A DNA stretch of 15,762 nt from CAZEHS01 sp964649745 (GTDB lineage Bacteria; Bacillota; Clostridia; Peptostreptococcales; Acidaminobacteraceae), in assembly GCA_964649745.1 (NCBI GenBank), contig CAZYQI010000050.1:1-15762 (forward strand), written 5' to 3'. Under the pieces are notes generated by a model, which was given only the letters and a program-made list of their open reading frames with translations, had not been told where the DNA came from and made no database searches. A program made the position numbers and the translations under genes. Below, piece after piece: positions 7,097 to 14,327 of the stretch. The number at the start of each line of letters is the position of its first letter. The first letter of the stretch is position 1.

Positions 7097-7678
7097 TCAG
7101 TAGCCCATAATAGTCTTAATATGATTGGTGTTCTCAGGTCCGGTAAGGTCTTCAAGCAGAGCGAATGCCACGTCCACAGCCGTTGAAGGATTCCAGGAAG
7201 TGATAATGTTTCGGTCGATGACAATCGGTTGGTTCAACACCTGTACGCCAAGCTCAGACAACTGCTTTTGCCGAACGCCGCCGTTCATGTTGTAGGTCGT
7301 TCCAGTACGGTCCTTCAGAACACCGCTCTTTCCGAGAAGCAGAGCGGCAACACAGATAGAGGCGATGGTTTTGCCCTGTTTATCGAATGTCCGGATCACA
7401 TCTAAAAGAGCCTCGCTATACCCATCCTCATAAAACCCGTACTCCTCGAAGCCGCCGGGAATGGCCAGGGCATCAAAGTCATCCAGACAGATATCATCAA
7501 GGGTATAATCCACAATCATTTTCTGACTGAAGGTGGTGTTAACCGTCTTGGTCAGTCCGCAGGTAAACAGTTGGGTGGACCGGTCGCCGTCAACCTGGTT
7601 CCAGCCTATCACATCAATGAATACGCTGGCCTCCAGGGTTTCAAAGCCGTTAGCAAGCAGAAGCAGTACTTTTTTCAT
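7097..7678 (-). CDS. DJ-1/PfpI family protein
   Basis: A 193-residue cytoplasmic protein of the DJ-1/PfpI class-I glutamine amidotransferase-like fold. Visible are the start KKVLLLLANGFETLEA with conserved E13, the IPGGFEE loop (73-79), and the nucleophile elbow ASICVAA with C109. The residue after the Cys is Val rather than the His of PfpI proteases, so a DJ-1-like glyoxalase, chaperone or redox role is more likely than proteolysis. The start ATG 7678 has AGGAGG at 7 nt. It is divergent from the TudS-like gene, sharing a 198-nt region with it (7679-7876). Confidence 0.88.
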   Translation of the reverse strand: MKKVLLLLANGFETLEASVFIDVIGWNQVDGDRSTQLFTCGLTKTVNTTFSQKMIVDYTLDDICLDDFDALAIPGGFEEYGFYEDGYSEALLDVIRTFDKQGKTIASICVAALLLGKSGVLKDRTGTTYNMNGGVRQKQLSELGVQVLNQPIVIDRNIITSWNPSTAVDVAFALLEDLTGPENTNHIKTIMGY

Positions 7679-7794
7679 GGGTGTCCTCCTGACAGAAAGA
7701 AATTATGGTGGGATAGGTGTTTCCATAAGGTGTTTGTTCGAATGCAAATACCGCGTTTTTTCCATGTCATATGCAGACGCTGATTCGCCTCTCG

Positions 7795-7823
7795 CTGCAA
7801 GCATTCATACATTTTGATATAAT
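7795..7823 (+). promoter_or_regulatory. Probable promoter of the TudS-like gene
   Basis: A perfect -10 hexamer TATAAT lies at 7818-7823, 53 nt before the ATG at 7877. The hexamer 17 nt upstream (CTGCAA, 7795-7800) is only a weak -35 match. The position fits the only rightward gene of the window. Confidence 0.45.
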
Positions 7824-7876
7824 TATGATGTCGCTTACCGAACTATATGTTTTTTCAAACGCACTGGAGGGAAAAA

Positions 7877-8431
7877 ATGTTCGATGACTGCCGTGGAAAG
7901 AAAATGGTCTTAATTGCACACTGTGCGCTGAACCAAAACGCCAAGCTGGATAGATGCGCCCATTGCCCGGGCGCCATTGATGAGGTCGTTCATGTCCTGC
8001 TTCAAAACAAGATTGGCATGATCCAAATGCCTTGCCCGGAGCTGTTGTATCTGGGGTTGGACCGAGAAACGGACCCGAACGCAAACAGCAGCGTGGAAGC
8101 GGAAGATACTCGCATCTACAAGCGAATGCTTGAGCCCAAATGCAGCGACCTGCTCAGGCGCATCGTGTCGGATACGGTGCATCAGGTCAAAGAGTACCAG
8201 AGGCATGGATTCGCGGTCGTGGGTCTTGTGGGAATCAACGGTTCTCCCACCTGTGGGGTTGAAACAACCTGGTACGATGACCAAGATCAAGAGGGAAGGG
8301 GCCTGTTTATTGAAATGCTGCATTCAGAGCTGTTACAAAGCGGAATTCATCTCCCAATGAAGGGGATTCGATCGAAAGAGGTTCCGGATGCCGTTCAGCA
8401 GGTGTGCTCCTTGGTAGAAGGATTGCGTTAA
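7877..8431 (+). CDS. TudS-related (DUF523-like, CD3072 family) putative desulfidase
   Basis: A 184-residue protein related to TudS/DUF523, where a [4Fe-4S] cluster held by three Cys removes sulfur from thiouracil-type compounds. The expected Cys are present: C16 in AHCALNQN, C53 in MPCPE, and C126 in INGSPTCG. The pattern and length correspond to the CD3072-type branch. I chose ATG 7877 because GGAGGG lies 5 nt upstream; an in-frame ATG 30 nt earlier lacks one. It is the only rightward gene, monocistronic, with its own promoter and a strong terminator. Its real substrate is not established. Confidence 0.8.
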   Translation: MFDDCRGKKMVLIAHCALNQNAKLDRCAHCPGAIDEVVHVLLQNKIGMIQMPCPELLYLGLDRETDPNANSSVEAEDTRIYKRMLEPKCSDLLRRIVSDTVHQVKEYQRHGFAVVGLVGINGSPTCGVETTWYDDQDQEGRGLFIEMLHSELLQSGIHLPMKGIRSKEVPDAVQQVCSLVEGLR

Positions 8432-8446
8432 GGGTTGAAAGCCTCC

Positions 8447-8479
8447 AACAGGTTCCGTTATAACGGAGCCTGTTTTTTT
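8447..8479 (+). terminator. Rho-independent terminator of the TudS-like gene
   Basis: A 13-bp stem AACAGGTTCCGTT / AACGGAGCCTGTT with one G-T pair and a 2-nt centre is followed by five T's beyond the stem. It starts 15 nt after the stop codon. There is no T-run on the minus strand, so it acts rightward only. Confidence 0.9.
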
Positions 8480-8498
8480 ATCCGATTCAAATGCGCCT

Positions 8499-9074
8499 TC
8501 ATTTCTTAGGGAACAGATTGGATACCTGCCCCTGTAAAAGGGCCCTTGACCGCGTCCTTATCTGCTCGGCAACGTTTCCGAAGAGCGCTCTTTCAAGAAG
8601 CCAAGGGTGTTTTATGCCCGTTGTTTTGAGGTGATCTTCTATCAGGCGAACCTTCACACCTCTATTGGGCATCAATTGATACAAGATGTACCATTCTTCA
8701 ATTGAGCAAAGAGGGATTTTTTCGCCTTCCAGGGTCATTTCTTCCGTTATGGATTGGGCGTCAAACCCATACTGGTATAGACCTGAGCTTGTCTGAATCT
8801 GAAAACCAGCGATGATATCAACATCAATTCCGTCAACGTTAAACTCATAAAAGTATCGTGAATCATAGACGGCGTCTTTTGCCCACGGGCGTTTGATGCC
8901 GATGCCTTTCATGGCCGCATCCACCGCTTCGATATGGTTTTCATCCACGAGGATGTCAATATCGTTTGGATTTTCCACCAACCCGTAATAGGACAGCATC
9001 ACGGATCCGCCAAGGGCCCAGGTGACATCAATGCGGTTCAGTTCTTTCGCAATCCTTGCAAGTGTTGTTCGCAT
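8499..9074 (-). CDS. Nucleotidyltransferase (AbiEii/LinB/ANT-like fold)
   Basis: A 191-residue protein with a minimal nucleotidyltransferase core: WALGGSVMLSYYGL (19-32), then N37-D38-I-D40-I-L, and a third acidic pair in DGIDVDII (D84, D86). This arrangement occurs in AbiEii-like toxins and in lincosamide or aminoglycoside nucleotidyltransferases. There is no antitoxin-like neighbour, so a toxin role is not supported. The chosen start is ATG 9074, with TGGAG upstream. The open frame extends 44 codons further, but that stretch is a wrong-frame reading of the VOC pseudogene, whose stop lies 1 nt before this ATG. Confidence 0.78.
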   Translation of the reverse strand: MRTTLARIAKELNRIDVTWALGGSVMLSYYGLVENPNDIDILVDENHIEAVDAAMKGIGIKRPWAKDAVYDSRYFYEFNVDGIDVDIIAGFQIQTSSGLYQYGFDAQSITEEMTLEGEKIPLCSIEEWYILYQLMPNRGVKVRLIEDHLKTTGIKHPWLLERALFGNVAEQIRTRSRALLQGQVSNLFPKK

Positions 9075-9075
9075 T

Positions 9076-9317
9076 TTATTTCTCCAGTTGTTCGGCCAAC
9101 CCGATGAGAAGGCCTTCAGGTCCGCGGATATAGCAGAGCCGATACGAATCTTCGTACTGAACCACTTCCCCCACAAGCTCCGCGCCGCCCATTCGCCCTT
9201 GATCATAGCTCGTCCTTCAAGCGTCAGACCAAGCTCCGTGAAAAAAGAGATGGCCTCATCAAGGGATTAAACCACGATGCCGACATTGTCCATTCTGAGT
9301 AGATTGTGGGGGTTCAT
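9076..9317 (-). pseudogene. VOC (glyoxalase/bleomycin-resistance) family pseudogene
   Basis: From ATG 9317 (GGAG 8 nt upstream) the frame reads MNPHNLLRMDNVGIVV, then TAA at 9267-9269, then SLDEAISFFTELGLTLEGRA. This is the start of a VOC protein of about 145-150 residues with one nonsense codon. Near 9185-9195 the homology jumps, in another frame, to a C-terminal part with GEVVQYEDSYRLCYIRGPEG and LLIGLAEQLEK, ending at TAA 9076. About 85 codons of the middle are missing. The gene is therefore dead twice over: a nonsense codon and an internal out-of-frame deletion. It overlaps the leader of the next gene. Confidence 0.8.
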
Positions 9318-9329
9318 AGTTGCAGCTCC

Positions 9330-9443
9330 TTACTTGAATGAAAAGGAAATCATCTCGACGGATTCCGGACGTTCGCAGCGGAATTTCAAATCACCAACCA
9401 CCATGCGCAGCACATTGCCTAGGGACTTTCGGCAGGGCTTTGT
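9330..9443 (-). pseudogene. Possible C-terminal gene remnant
   Basis: Between the HD gene and the VOC pseudogene, a 37-codon minus-strand frame without a start contains LGNVLRMVVGDLKFRCERPE and ends SFSFK-TAA. The composition is protein-like, and its stop is 12 nt before the VOC ATG, as in an operon. An in-frame TGA lies just upstream. I do not recognise the family. It may be the tail of a deleted gene, or chance. The rest of 9318-9543 shows no clear feature. Confidence 0.3.
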
Positions 9444-9543
9444 TCATTTCATTTAAGCTCTTGTTCCGGTAATTCAAGTCTGTACGGGTTTCAAATCCTC
9501 TTTTCTCTTTGCACCGGAATCAAAAGGAACCCTCACGTTGGCT

Positions 9544-10107
9544 CTATTTGGCTTCATCAATCTTTTTGAGGGTATCTTCGCGAACAGCGTCTCTTAAATG
9601 TTTTAAATAGTCGGAGAATGCAACCTTATCATCTGCGTAGGTTAAATTGAGTTCAAATTCTTTCGGAATCCAAGTAGACACATCGGATACATTGTGCTGA
9701 ATCAACGCTTCAAGGCCATCAATGGCTTTGTATATTTGAGCTTCAACGGTTTTAAGCTCTGTCATTTCCTCATAAAGCTCTCGCATTTCTATTGCATAGT
9801 TCTCTGGCAGGGAATGAACCCAGCTATAGAGCAAATTTTCTTCAGCCTGCTCATGGGCTTGGTTCTTTTCAAACGCAGGAATATCTCCAGTAAAACATTC
9901 TCCCAAGTCGTGAATGATACACATTTGAATAACCTTATCCATGTCAGCTTCGGCGAACTCATCCCTCATTAAGAAAGCCATCAAGGTCATCATCCAACTA
10001 TGCTCTGCAACACTCTCGTGTCTGCCTTTGGAAGTATAACAATGGCGAGTGGTGTCTTTCAGCTTTTCGGCGACCAAGAGTACATCCAATAACTTTCTTG
10101 CTTCCAT
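9544..10107 (-). CDS. HD-domain phosphohydrolase (YfbR/HDDC2-like)
   Basis: A 187-residue soluble HD-superfamily protein. The metal-binding residues are visible: H36 in GRHESVAEHSWM, H66-D67 in CIIHDLGE, and D130 in KAIDGLEAL. The pattern matches 5'-deoxynucleotidases of the YfbR/HDDC2 group, which dephosphorylate dNMPs, so a nucleotide-salvage role is the best guess. I chose ATG 10107 because AGGGGG lies 7 nt upstream; the in-frame ATG at 10113 is too close to that site. It follows the DUF5301-like pseudogene by 50 nt. Confidence 0.85.
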   Translation of the reverse strand: MEARKLLDVLLVAEKLKDTTRHCYTSKGRHESVAEHSWMMTLMAFLMRDEFAEADMDKVIQMCIIHDLGECFTGDIPAFEKNQAHEQAEENLLYSWVHSLPENYAIEMRELYEEMTELKTVEAQIYKAIDGLEALIQHNVSDVSTWIPKEFELNLTYADDKVAFSDYLKHLRDAVREDTLKKIDEAK

Positions 10108-10157
10108 CTCCATTCCCCCTACAAATTACGGTTTATCCGATGCCGGTTAATGTACCG

Positions 10158-10628
10158 TTATACATCATCTTCCATTACCTTTTTCAACGATTCAAAAATC
10201 TCGTGTTGCTCATCCAATGATTCATATGTTTCAGTTCGCTTAGTCCCGACCATGGTCTTAATATCAGGGATCCCAATAGTGTTGAAAGATGTAAAGAAGT
10301 ATTGGTCTACTATTTCAAGGCCCTGATTTTGGTATATGTTCACCATCAATATCAATGGATTTTTTACAAATATATCAGATTCTCTCGACTTGGAAATCTT
10401 CGTGACTTCATAAGTGCCTCTCAGGAGTTTAATTATGTACTCAATCTCATCTCGATTATCAATAATGATGGTTCTGTTTCCCGCAATGTCTTCAATATCG
10501 ATGCGAGTAACCGCATCTTTATCATACGCATTTATGTCCGTTGCACGCTTTGGAGAAAACAACATTCCGGTTTAGACAACCAAACATGCGAATAAAACCG
10601 CAGCTATCAGCAGTATCTTTCTTTTCAT
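10158..10628 (-). pseudogene. Secreted/membrane-anchored protein gene with an in-frame nonsense codon (possibly DUF5301-like)
   Basis: From ATG 10628 (GGAG 8 nt upstream) the frame reads MKRKILLIAAVLFACLVV, a signal-peptide-like hydrophobic stretch. TAA at 10572-10574 follows, and then 138 intact codons in the same frame: TGMLFSPKRATDINAYDKDA..., containing RTIIIDNRDEIEYIIKLL. The single stop separates the signal segment from the domain. The rest is undamaged, so the nonsense change is recent, or the ATG at 10565 is used to make a cytoplasmic form; that ATG has no clear ribosome binding site. The domain vaguely resembles DUF5301, a family of small lipoprotein-like proteins of unknown function. 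I am not sure of that name. Confidence 0.65.
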
Positions 10629-10739
10629 GTGTCTTCTCCGTCGTGGGTTCCTGATTTTGAAGTGAATGATGGCATATAGCGGTCCGTACGCGTCTCATTT
10701 TGAGGGGTCTAACCGCTTCCGCAAAGGATTCCCAATTTG

Positions 10740-10843
10740 CTACGTCCGATTGGCTTTAAGCTCTTCATTTCTTCTTTCTTTCCGAAGGAGAATTTTTCGG
10801 GAAATCTCAGCCAGCGTAACGGGCTTGCAAGGCTCTTGAACGG
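10740..10843 (-). other. Gap with a possible coding remnant
   Basis: In the 215-nt gap 10629-10843, one minus-strand frame without a start reads EISRKILLRKERRNEELKAN and ends at TAG 10740. It continues back into the end of the GNAT gene in a different frame. The charged helix-like composition suggests a leftover C-terminus, but chance is possible. I see no attC or terminator in this gap. Confidence 0.2.
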
Positions 10844-11335
10844 TTACAAATCGAGAACCATTAAATAATCATTTCCCTGTTCTTCAATGGTCCTGAAGCC
10901 TAATTCCCGGTACATTCTGTATGCGTAATTCCCCCGGTCAACGCTTAAGGATGCTTGCTGATAGCCCCTCTCTTTCAAATGACGGATCATAGTATTCATC
11001 AGGGCGGTTCCAATACCTTGGTTCCGATAGGGCTTCACCATTGAAATGGCAAACTCCGGGGTTTTGTCATCGATGTTGCCGTACCCCCTGGGCTCGCCGG
11101 CCAAAATTCTCACCCACACAGCACCGACAATTTGGCCGTCGGCCTCCGCGAGAAAACAGTGGTCATCACTTCCGCCAAAGTCCGCAGTGTAGGCGTTCAA
11201 CTCCGGTTTTTCAATGATATCCTTGGGCAGAAGGGGCTCCCCTTCTTTCTGAAAAATCGCTTCATAGAGGAATTCCTCCAAGACCTGCACTTCTTCGGAG
11301 CGTAATTCTCTAATATGCCAGTTTGTTCGGCTCAT
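10844..11335 (-). CDS. GNAT family N-acetyltransferase
   Basis: A 163-residue GNAT enzyme. Motif A reads FAISMVKPYRNQGIGTALM (95-113) with R104-x2-G107-x-G109 for acetyl-CoA. The C-terminal signature is NYAYRMYRELGFRTI (136-150). Substrate unknown. The ATG at 11335 is preceded by a strong block, AAAGGGCGGTGAAC, identical over 15 nt to that of the GNAT gene at 5252-5779. A 60-nt gap separates it from the metalloprotease-like gene upstream. Confidence 0.88.
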   Translation of the reverse strand: MSRTNWHIRELRSEEVQVLEEFLYEAIFQKEGEPLLPKDIIEKPELNAYTADFGGSDDHCFLAEADGQIVGAVWVRILAGEPRGYGNIDDKTPEFAISMVKPYRNQGIGTALMNTMIRHLKERGYQQASLSVDRGNYAYRMYRELGFRTIEEQGNDYLMVLDL

Positions 11336-11395
11336 TTCCGTTCACCGCCCTTTCTTGTGCAATAAAGGTCATCCAGCAGACGTTCCAAAGAGGGA

Positions 11396-11929
11396 TTATG
11401 AAAACAGTGAGTAGGTTCCAATAACTAAAAGCTGGCACAGGGTGCTGACCACCAATAAGTAGCTGTTGATCCGTGGGCTAATGTTTAAGCGATGGCTGGC
11501 TCTTGCCGTCATGGCAAAGAGCAGCAGCATTACAAGGATGGCAACCGTATACGGGCCGATGCCAAGAAGAGACGCAATGCGTGCTTCATCCTGGGTGCTG
11601 AATCCCCCAAATAGAAGGGCAAAGGTACGCATAAAGGCTTGAAAGAAAACAAAAGGGTAAAGATAAAGACTTCCATCATGCTCAATAATCATCAGGCAGA
11701 GGAAGGAAAGAAGCAGGGTAAACCCAGGGCCGCCCATGCTCACGTACAAACTGTGACTGGGGAAAAGGTATTGTCCGCTAACCGGCCATACATAATTCAG
11801 GCTGTAAGCCATCCGGTTTCCTAAAATTTCGCCGATGGTCCAATGTCCGAACTCATGAAAAAGATAGGAGATATAAGAAACGGGGAGGAACAGCAAATAT
11901 ATTCCGGTGGGCAGTTTCTTTTCCGTCAA
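11396..11929 (-). CDS. Membrane protein with HEFGH zinc-metalloprotease motif (M50-like)
   Basis: A 177-residue polytopic membrane protein. A first hydrophobic span contains H25-E26-F-G-H29, the HExxH zinc motif of gluzincin-type proteases. Three or four further spans follow, and STQDEAR (D114, E115) could supply the third ligand, as in M50 site-2 proteases. Assignment to M50 is tentative. I prefer TTG 11929, which has AAAGGAG 10 nt upstream. ATG 12013 would add 28 residues but has no ribosome binding site. A small membrane protein gene lies upstream, and the two may act together; no substrate is evident. Confidence 0.65.
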   Translation of the reverse strand: MTEKKLPTGIYLLFLPVSYISYLFHEFGHWTIGEILGNRMAYSLNYVWPVSGQYLFPSHSLYVSMGGPGFTLLLSFLCLMIIEHDGSLYLYPFVFFQAFMRTFALLFGGFSTQDEARIASLLGIGPYTVAILVMLLLFAMTARASHRLNISPRINSYLLVVSTLCQLLVIGTYSLFS

Positions 11930-12022
11930 AATGCGGTCACTCCTTTGGGAATCTCGGGGTCCTGCAAAACCATTGAGAGCGAACGCGACACCATCCATGA
12001 GGGTTGCGCCCATGGAAGAGCT

Positions 12023-12334
12023 TTATTCCCAATAATCGTTGCCAAATGCCCTTGGTTTTCTGGTTTCTCCAACAGAGTCATAGGTAGAAGCAGACAAGAA
12101 CAGCTTATTGTAAGCATGCATTAACGAAATAAGCAGACATGCTCCTATTATGATGCCGAAAAAAAGTATTTCCAATATCTGCGACGCGCCTCGCCCAAAA
12201 TACAAGGCGATGCCAGCAATCATAAACCGAACAATATTCCAGAGGATACTTCGCATGTTTTTGTGTTTAAGGTAAATGATGATGGTGGTTACAAAAATGA
12301 AAAGTAACGTTATTACACCAAGCCAAATGTTCAT
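12023..12334 (-). CDS. Small three-span membrane protein, unrecognised
   Basis: A 103-residue protein with hydrophobic segments near residues 4-21, 30-45 and 50-70, and a polar C-terminal tail (ETRKPRAFGNDYWE). The start ATG 12334 has GGAGG at 6 nt. Its stop lies 9 nt before the longest possible start, and 93 nt before the preferred start, of the metalloprotease-like gene. Co-transcription is likely. I recognise no family. Confidence 0.6.
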   Translation of the reverse strand: MNIWLGVITLLFIFVTTIIIYLKHKNMRSILWNIVRFMIAGIALYFGRGASQILEILFFGIIIGACLLISLMHAYNKLFLSASTYDSVGETRKPRAFGNDYWE

Positions 12335-12363
12335 GTTAATCCTCCGTGTGGTGTTGAAGAAAA

Positions 12364-12375
12364 ATGGGCGCCCAT
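12364..12375. promoter_or_regulatory. Perfect 12-bp palindrome in the gap before the small membrane gene
   Basis: ATGGGCGCCCAT is a perfect palindrome, 30-41 nt upstream of ATG 12334. On the minus strand it is followed by TTTTTCTTC, so it could be a short terminator core for the GNAT gene upstream or an operator. Either reading is weak. The rest of 12335-12480 holds no gene. Confidence 0.25.
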
Positions 12376-12480
12376 GCTCTCTAAATCGTTAAGCGGCAGG
12401 GGCACATGCTAAGTGGCATTTCGCTGCTCTGTATCAGATTTTTCAGGGCATACCTTGCACTTTTCGCCCGTTGGGGTGAG

Positions 12481-12876
12481 TTACTTCCATTTGAACAATG
12501 AAATGAATCCACCTTGCTCCCGGGAAAAATCAAATTGATTATAGAACGGCTCTTCAGTTGGTTTCGTTATCAGTACGGGGTTTAAACCATTCTCATCAAG
12601 CCATTCAAGCAATTCCCGGACGATCTCCTTTCCAATGCCGTGCCCCTGGTGCTCTTTATGAACGAGGAGTCGCAAGACATACGCATGTTTTATCCCGTCG
12701 GATAACACGTGTACAAATCCAATCAATTCGTTGTTTTCAGAGCGAACCGTCAGCCAACCCCAACTTAGTTCTAAGGCCTTCCGTATTTTCTCTTCTGTAT
12801 TGCTTCCCCAACCGACCGTTGCAAGTAACTGGTTTAGCTCTTTTGCATCAAGATTCTCATTTCTTATTATCTTCAC
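12481..12876 (-). CDS. GNAT family N-acetyltransferase (short)
   Basis: A 131-residue GNAT protein with motif A YVLRLLVHKEHQGHGIGKEI (66-85), including Q77-x2-G80-x-G82, and a C-terminal EPFYNQFDFS segment typical of short single-domain GNATs. I chose GTG 12876 because AAGGAG lies 7 nt upstream. The ATG at 12900 has no ribosome binding site and sits beside the degraded attC core. It is the first gene to the left of the cassette array and could be a former cassette gene or the boundary gene. Confidence 0.83.
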   Translation of the reverse strand: MKIIRNENLDAKELNQLLATVGWGSNTEEKIRKALELSWGWLTVRSENNELIGFVHVLSDGIKHAYVLRLLVHKEHQGHGIGKEIVRELLEWLDENGLNPVLITKPTEEPFYNQFDFSREQGGFISLFKWK

Positions 12877-12908
12877 GGGAATTCTCCTTCTGGTGATCAT
12901 TGTTAGTA

Positions 12909-13029
12909 GTTGTAGTGTCTGTGTTTGCGACGCCTTTGAACCAGACCGGAGGAGCGTGAACCCGGTAGAAGCAAAAGGAATCGATCCGAATCATGTCCGA
13001 AATCCCTGCGCCAGTGGCTGTGTTTAACT
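12909..13029 (-). other. Degraded integron attC site (attC-C)
   Basis: Read on the minus strand, R'' is AGTTAAA (13023-13029), then CACTGGCGCAGGGATTTCGGACA. It ends with the GGTTCAAAGGCGTCGCAAAC block shared with the other two sites. R'' is complementary to the first six bases (TTAACT) of the cassette that it closes. Where R' (GTTRRRY) should be, 12 nt after GGCGTCG, the sequence is CTACAAC, and the L''/L' pairing is poor. The site is therefore probably unable to recombine and marks the left end of the recognisable array. Confidence 0.6.
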
Positions 13030-13050
13030 GACGTTAATAATTCAAATCAA

Positions 13051-14325
13051 CTACATGAAAAAAATCTCTTCTCTGTATTTATTGTTATCACCAGGGATGA
13101 AGTGGACTTTGATTGTATCACCGATCTCAAGTACATGTAATTTGGCCTTAAGCTTGTCAATATCCTTGATTCTTGCCTTCTGAAAATGCGTTACCACTTT
13201 CGGAATATGATACTCTTTGCCAAATACAGTAAGTGAGCGACTGTGTTCAAAGGAAAATGTTTCAGAATTATCCCCTAATTTTTCTATATTTTCACGCGTA
13301 CCTTCAATGATGCCTAACTCGGCTTTCAAGTCAGACCAAGTTCCTTCTATAATCCCACTCGTTATCCCTTCTGACAGATAAATCAAATTATTGTAGCTAT
13401 CTTTATCAACGTCAGAGGGCACAATAATTTTACTGCCATAGTGAGACTCTACTATCATAATGCTTTCAATAAACTCGATTTCGTAATCAATACTGCCAAA
13501 AGAACTTTCATACTCGAATTCTGAAAGCTGTCCGTTTGCAAGTTCTGTATTTTCTTCAAGTGACACAATGCTTAACAAACACTTATTCATTGCAGTTTTT
13601 ACGAAGTTCAAAAATTGAAGCTGCGTTTTGTAATCATATTTGTAATTCTCGTTTACTGCCAAATTTGCGCTTAACGACTTAGTTTGTAAGTTAAATTCAA
13701 ACTCAAATTGTATATTCGTTTCTTGTGTATGATTTGAAAGAACAACGGTAGAATCAAATACTTCCTTTACACCTAATAGTACGTAATCAAAACTGATGTT
13801 ATGGTCTTTTAAAATTACTTTGTAAGGCTTTGGGGGTGGAAAATCTTCGTGCTTAATTTTCCACTCCCCTGTGCATTTGTTAAGAAACTCAACTAAATCA
13901 TCTTGAAATGGATCTGGTTTATCTCCTAACATCCTCTTGAGTTCAACAAGATTAATATCTATATCAGTTTGTGTAAAATATGAGTTTTCAAAGATGTCTC
14001 TTGGTGATTTGAACCCGGAGTATCTATCTGAAAATGTAAATTTCCCCATAACTTGTGGAGTCATCGCTGTATGCGCTCTCTCAGTTATGGGTTTGCTATA
14101 AGGTATCCATCTTCCACAACTCTCTTTCAATCCAATAATATAGTCAGGATAGAAAGGGTGCCGAGTTCCAATAAAATCTGTCTGCATACCAATTAAGTTC
14201 ATTGCCGAGCGAATATCTCCAGCTTCCAAGTGTTGTTTGAGTTCGTCCATGACAGTGTTTTTTATAACGACACTATTTTGAATCATATCCCCGGAAATAT
14301 TCTCCCCCTTTTGTGTATCCCACAT
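13051..14325 (-). CDS. Unrecognised 424-residue cassette protein (GDMIQ motif)
   Basis: I do not recognise a family. The N-terminus, KGENISGDMIQNSVVIKN (6-23), has a G-D-x-I-x-x-S-x-V pattern, the short beta-strand type seen at the ends of several conflict-system proteins. A helical stretch (27-48) follows, then SLIGM-type hydrophobic patches. The rest is a mixed alpha/beta, acidic, Asn-rich sequence without transmembrane segments. No catalytic motif (P-loop, HxH, DxD, TIR, HNH) is evident. The ATG at 14325 lies 2 nt after the stop of the 59-residue membrane protein, and its ribosome binding site AAAGGGG overlaps that gene's last codons, so the two are translationally coupled. It is the last gene of the cassette. 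Confidence 0.8.
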   Translation of the reverse strand: MWDTQKGENISGDMIQNSVVIKNTVMDELKQHLEAGDIRSAMNLIGMQTDFIGTRHPFYPDYIIGLKESCGRWIPYSKPITERAHTAMTPQVMGKFTFSDRYSGFKSPRDIFENSYFTQTDIDINLVELKRMLGDKPDPFQDDLVEFLNKCTGEWKIKHEDFPPPKPYKVILKDHNISFDYVLLGVKEVFDSTVVLSNHTQETNIQFEFEFNLQTKSLSANLAVNENYKYDYKTQLQFLNFVKTAMNKCLLSIVSLEENTELANGQLSEFEYESSFGSIDYEIEFIESIMIVESHYGSKIIVPSDVDKDSYNNLIYLSEGITSGIIEGTWSDLKAELGIIEGTRENIEKLGDNSETFSFEHSRSLTVFGKEYHIPKVVTHFQKARIKDIDKLKAKLHVLEIGDTIKVHFIPGDNNKYREEIFFM

Positions 14326-14327
14326 AA

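Noticed and set aside
8499..9074. AbiE-type toxin-antitoxin pair
   Set aside because: The nucleotidyltransferase fold is present, but the neighbouring gene is a VOC pseudogene and no AbiEi-like winged-helix antitoxin is seen.
9075..9206. 44-residue N-terminal extension of the nucleotidyltransferase
   Set aside because: This stretch is the out-of-frame body of the VOC pseudogene. A start with a ribosome binding site exists at 9074.
10690..10860. Possible attC with GTTAGAC core near 10710
   Set aside because: GTTAGAC fits the core consensus, but no complementary R'' or L''/L' arms could be found in the gap.
12335..12480. Possible attC with CCCCAACGGGCG and GCCGCTTAACG ends
   Set aside because: The two ends have the same polarity (both AAC) instead of AAC at one end and GTT at the other, and the arms do not pair like L''/L'.
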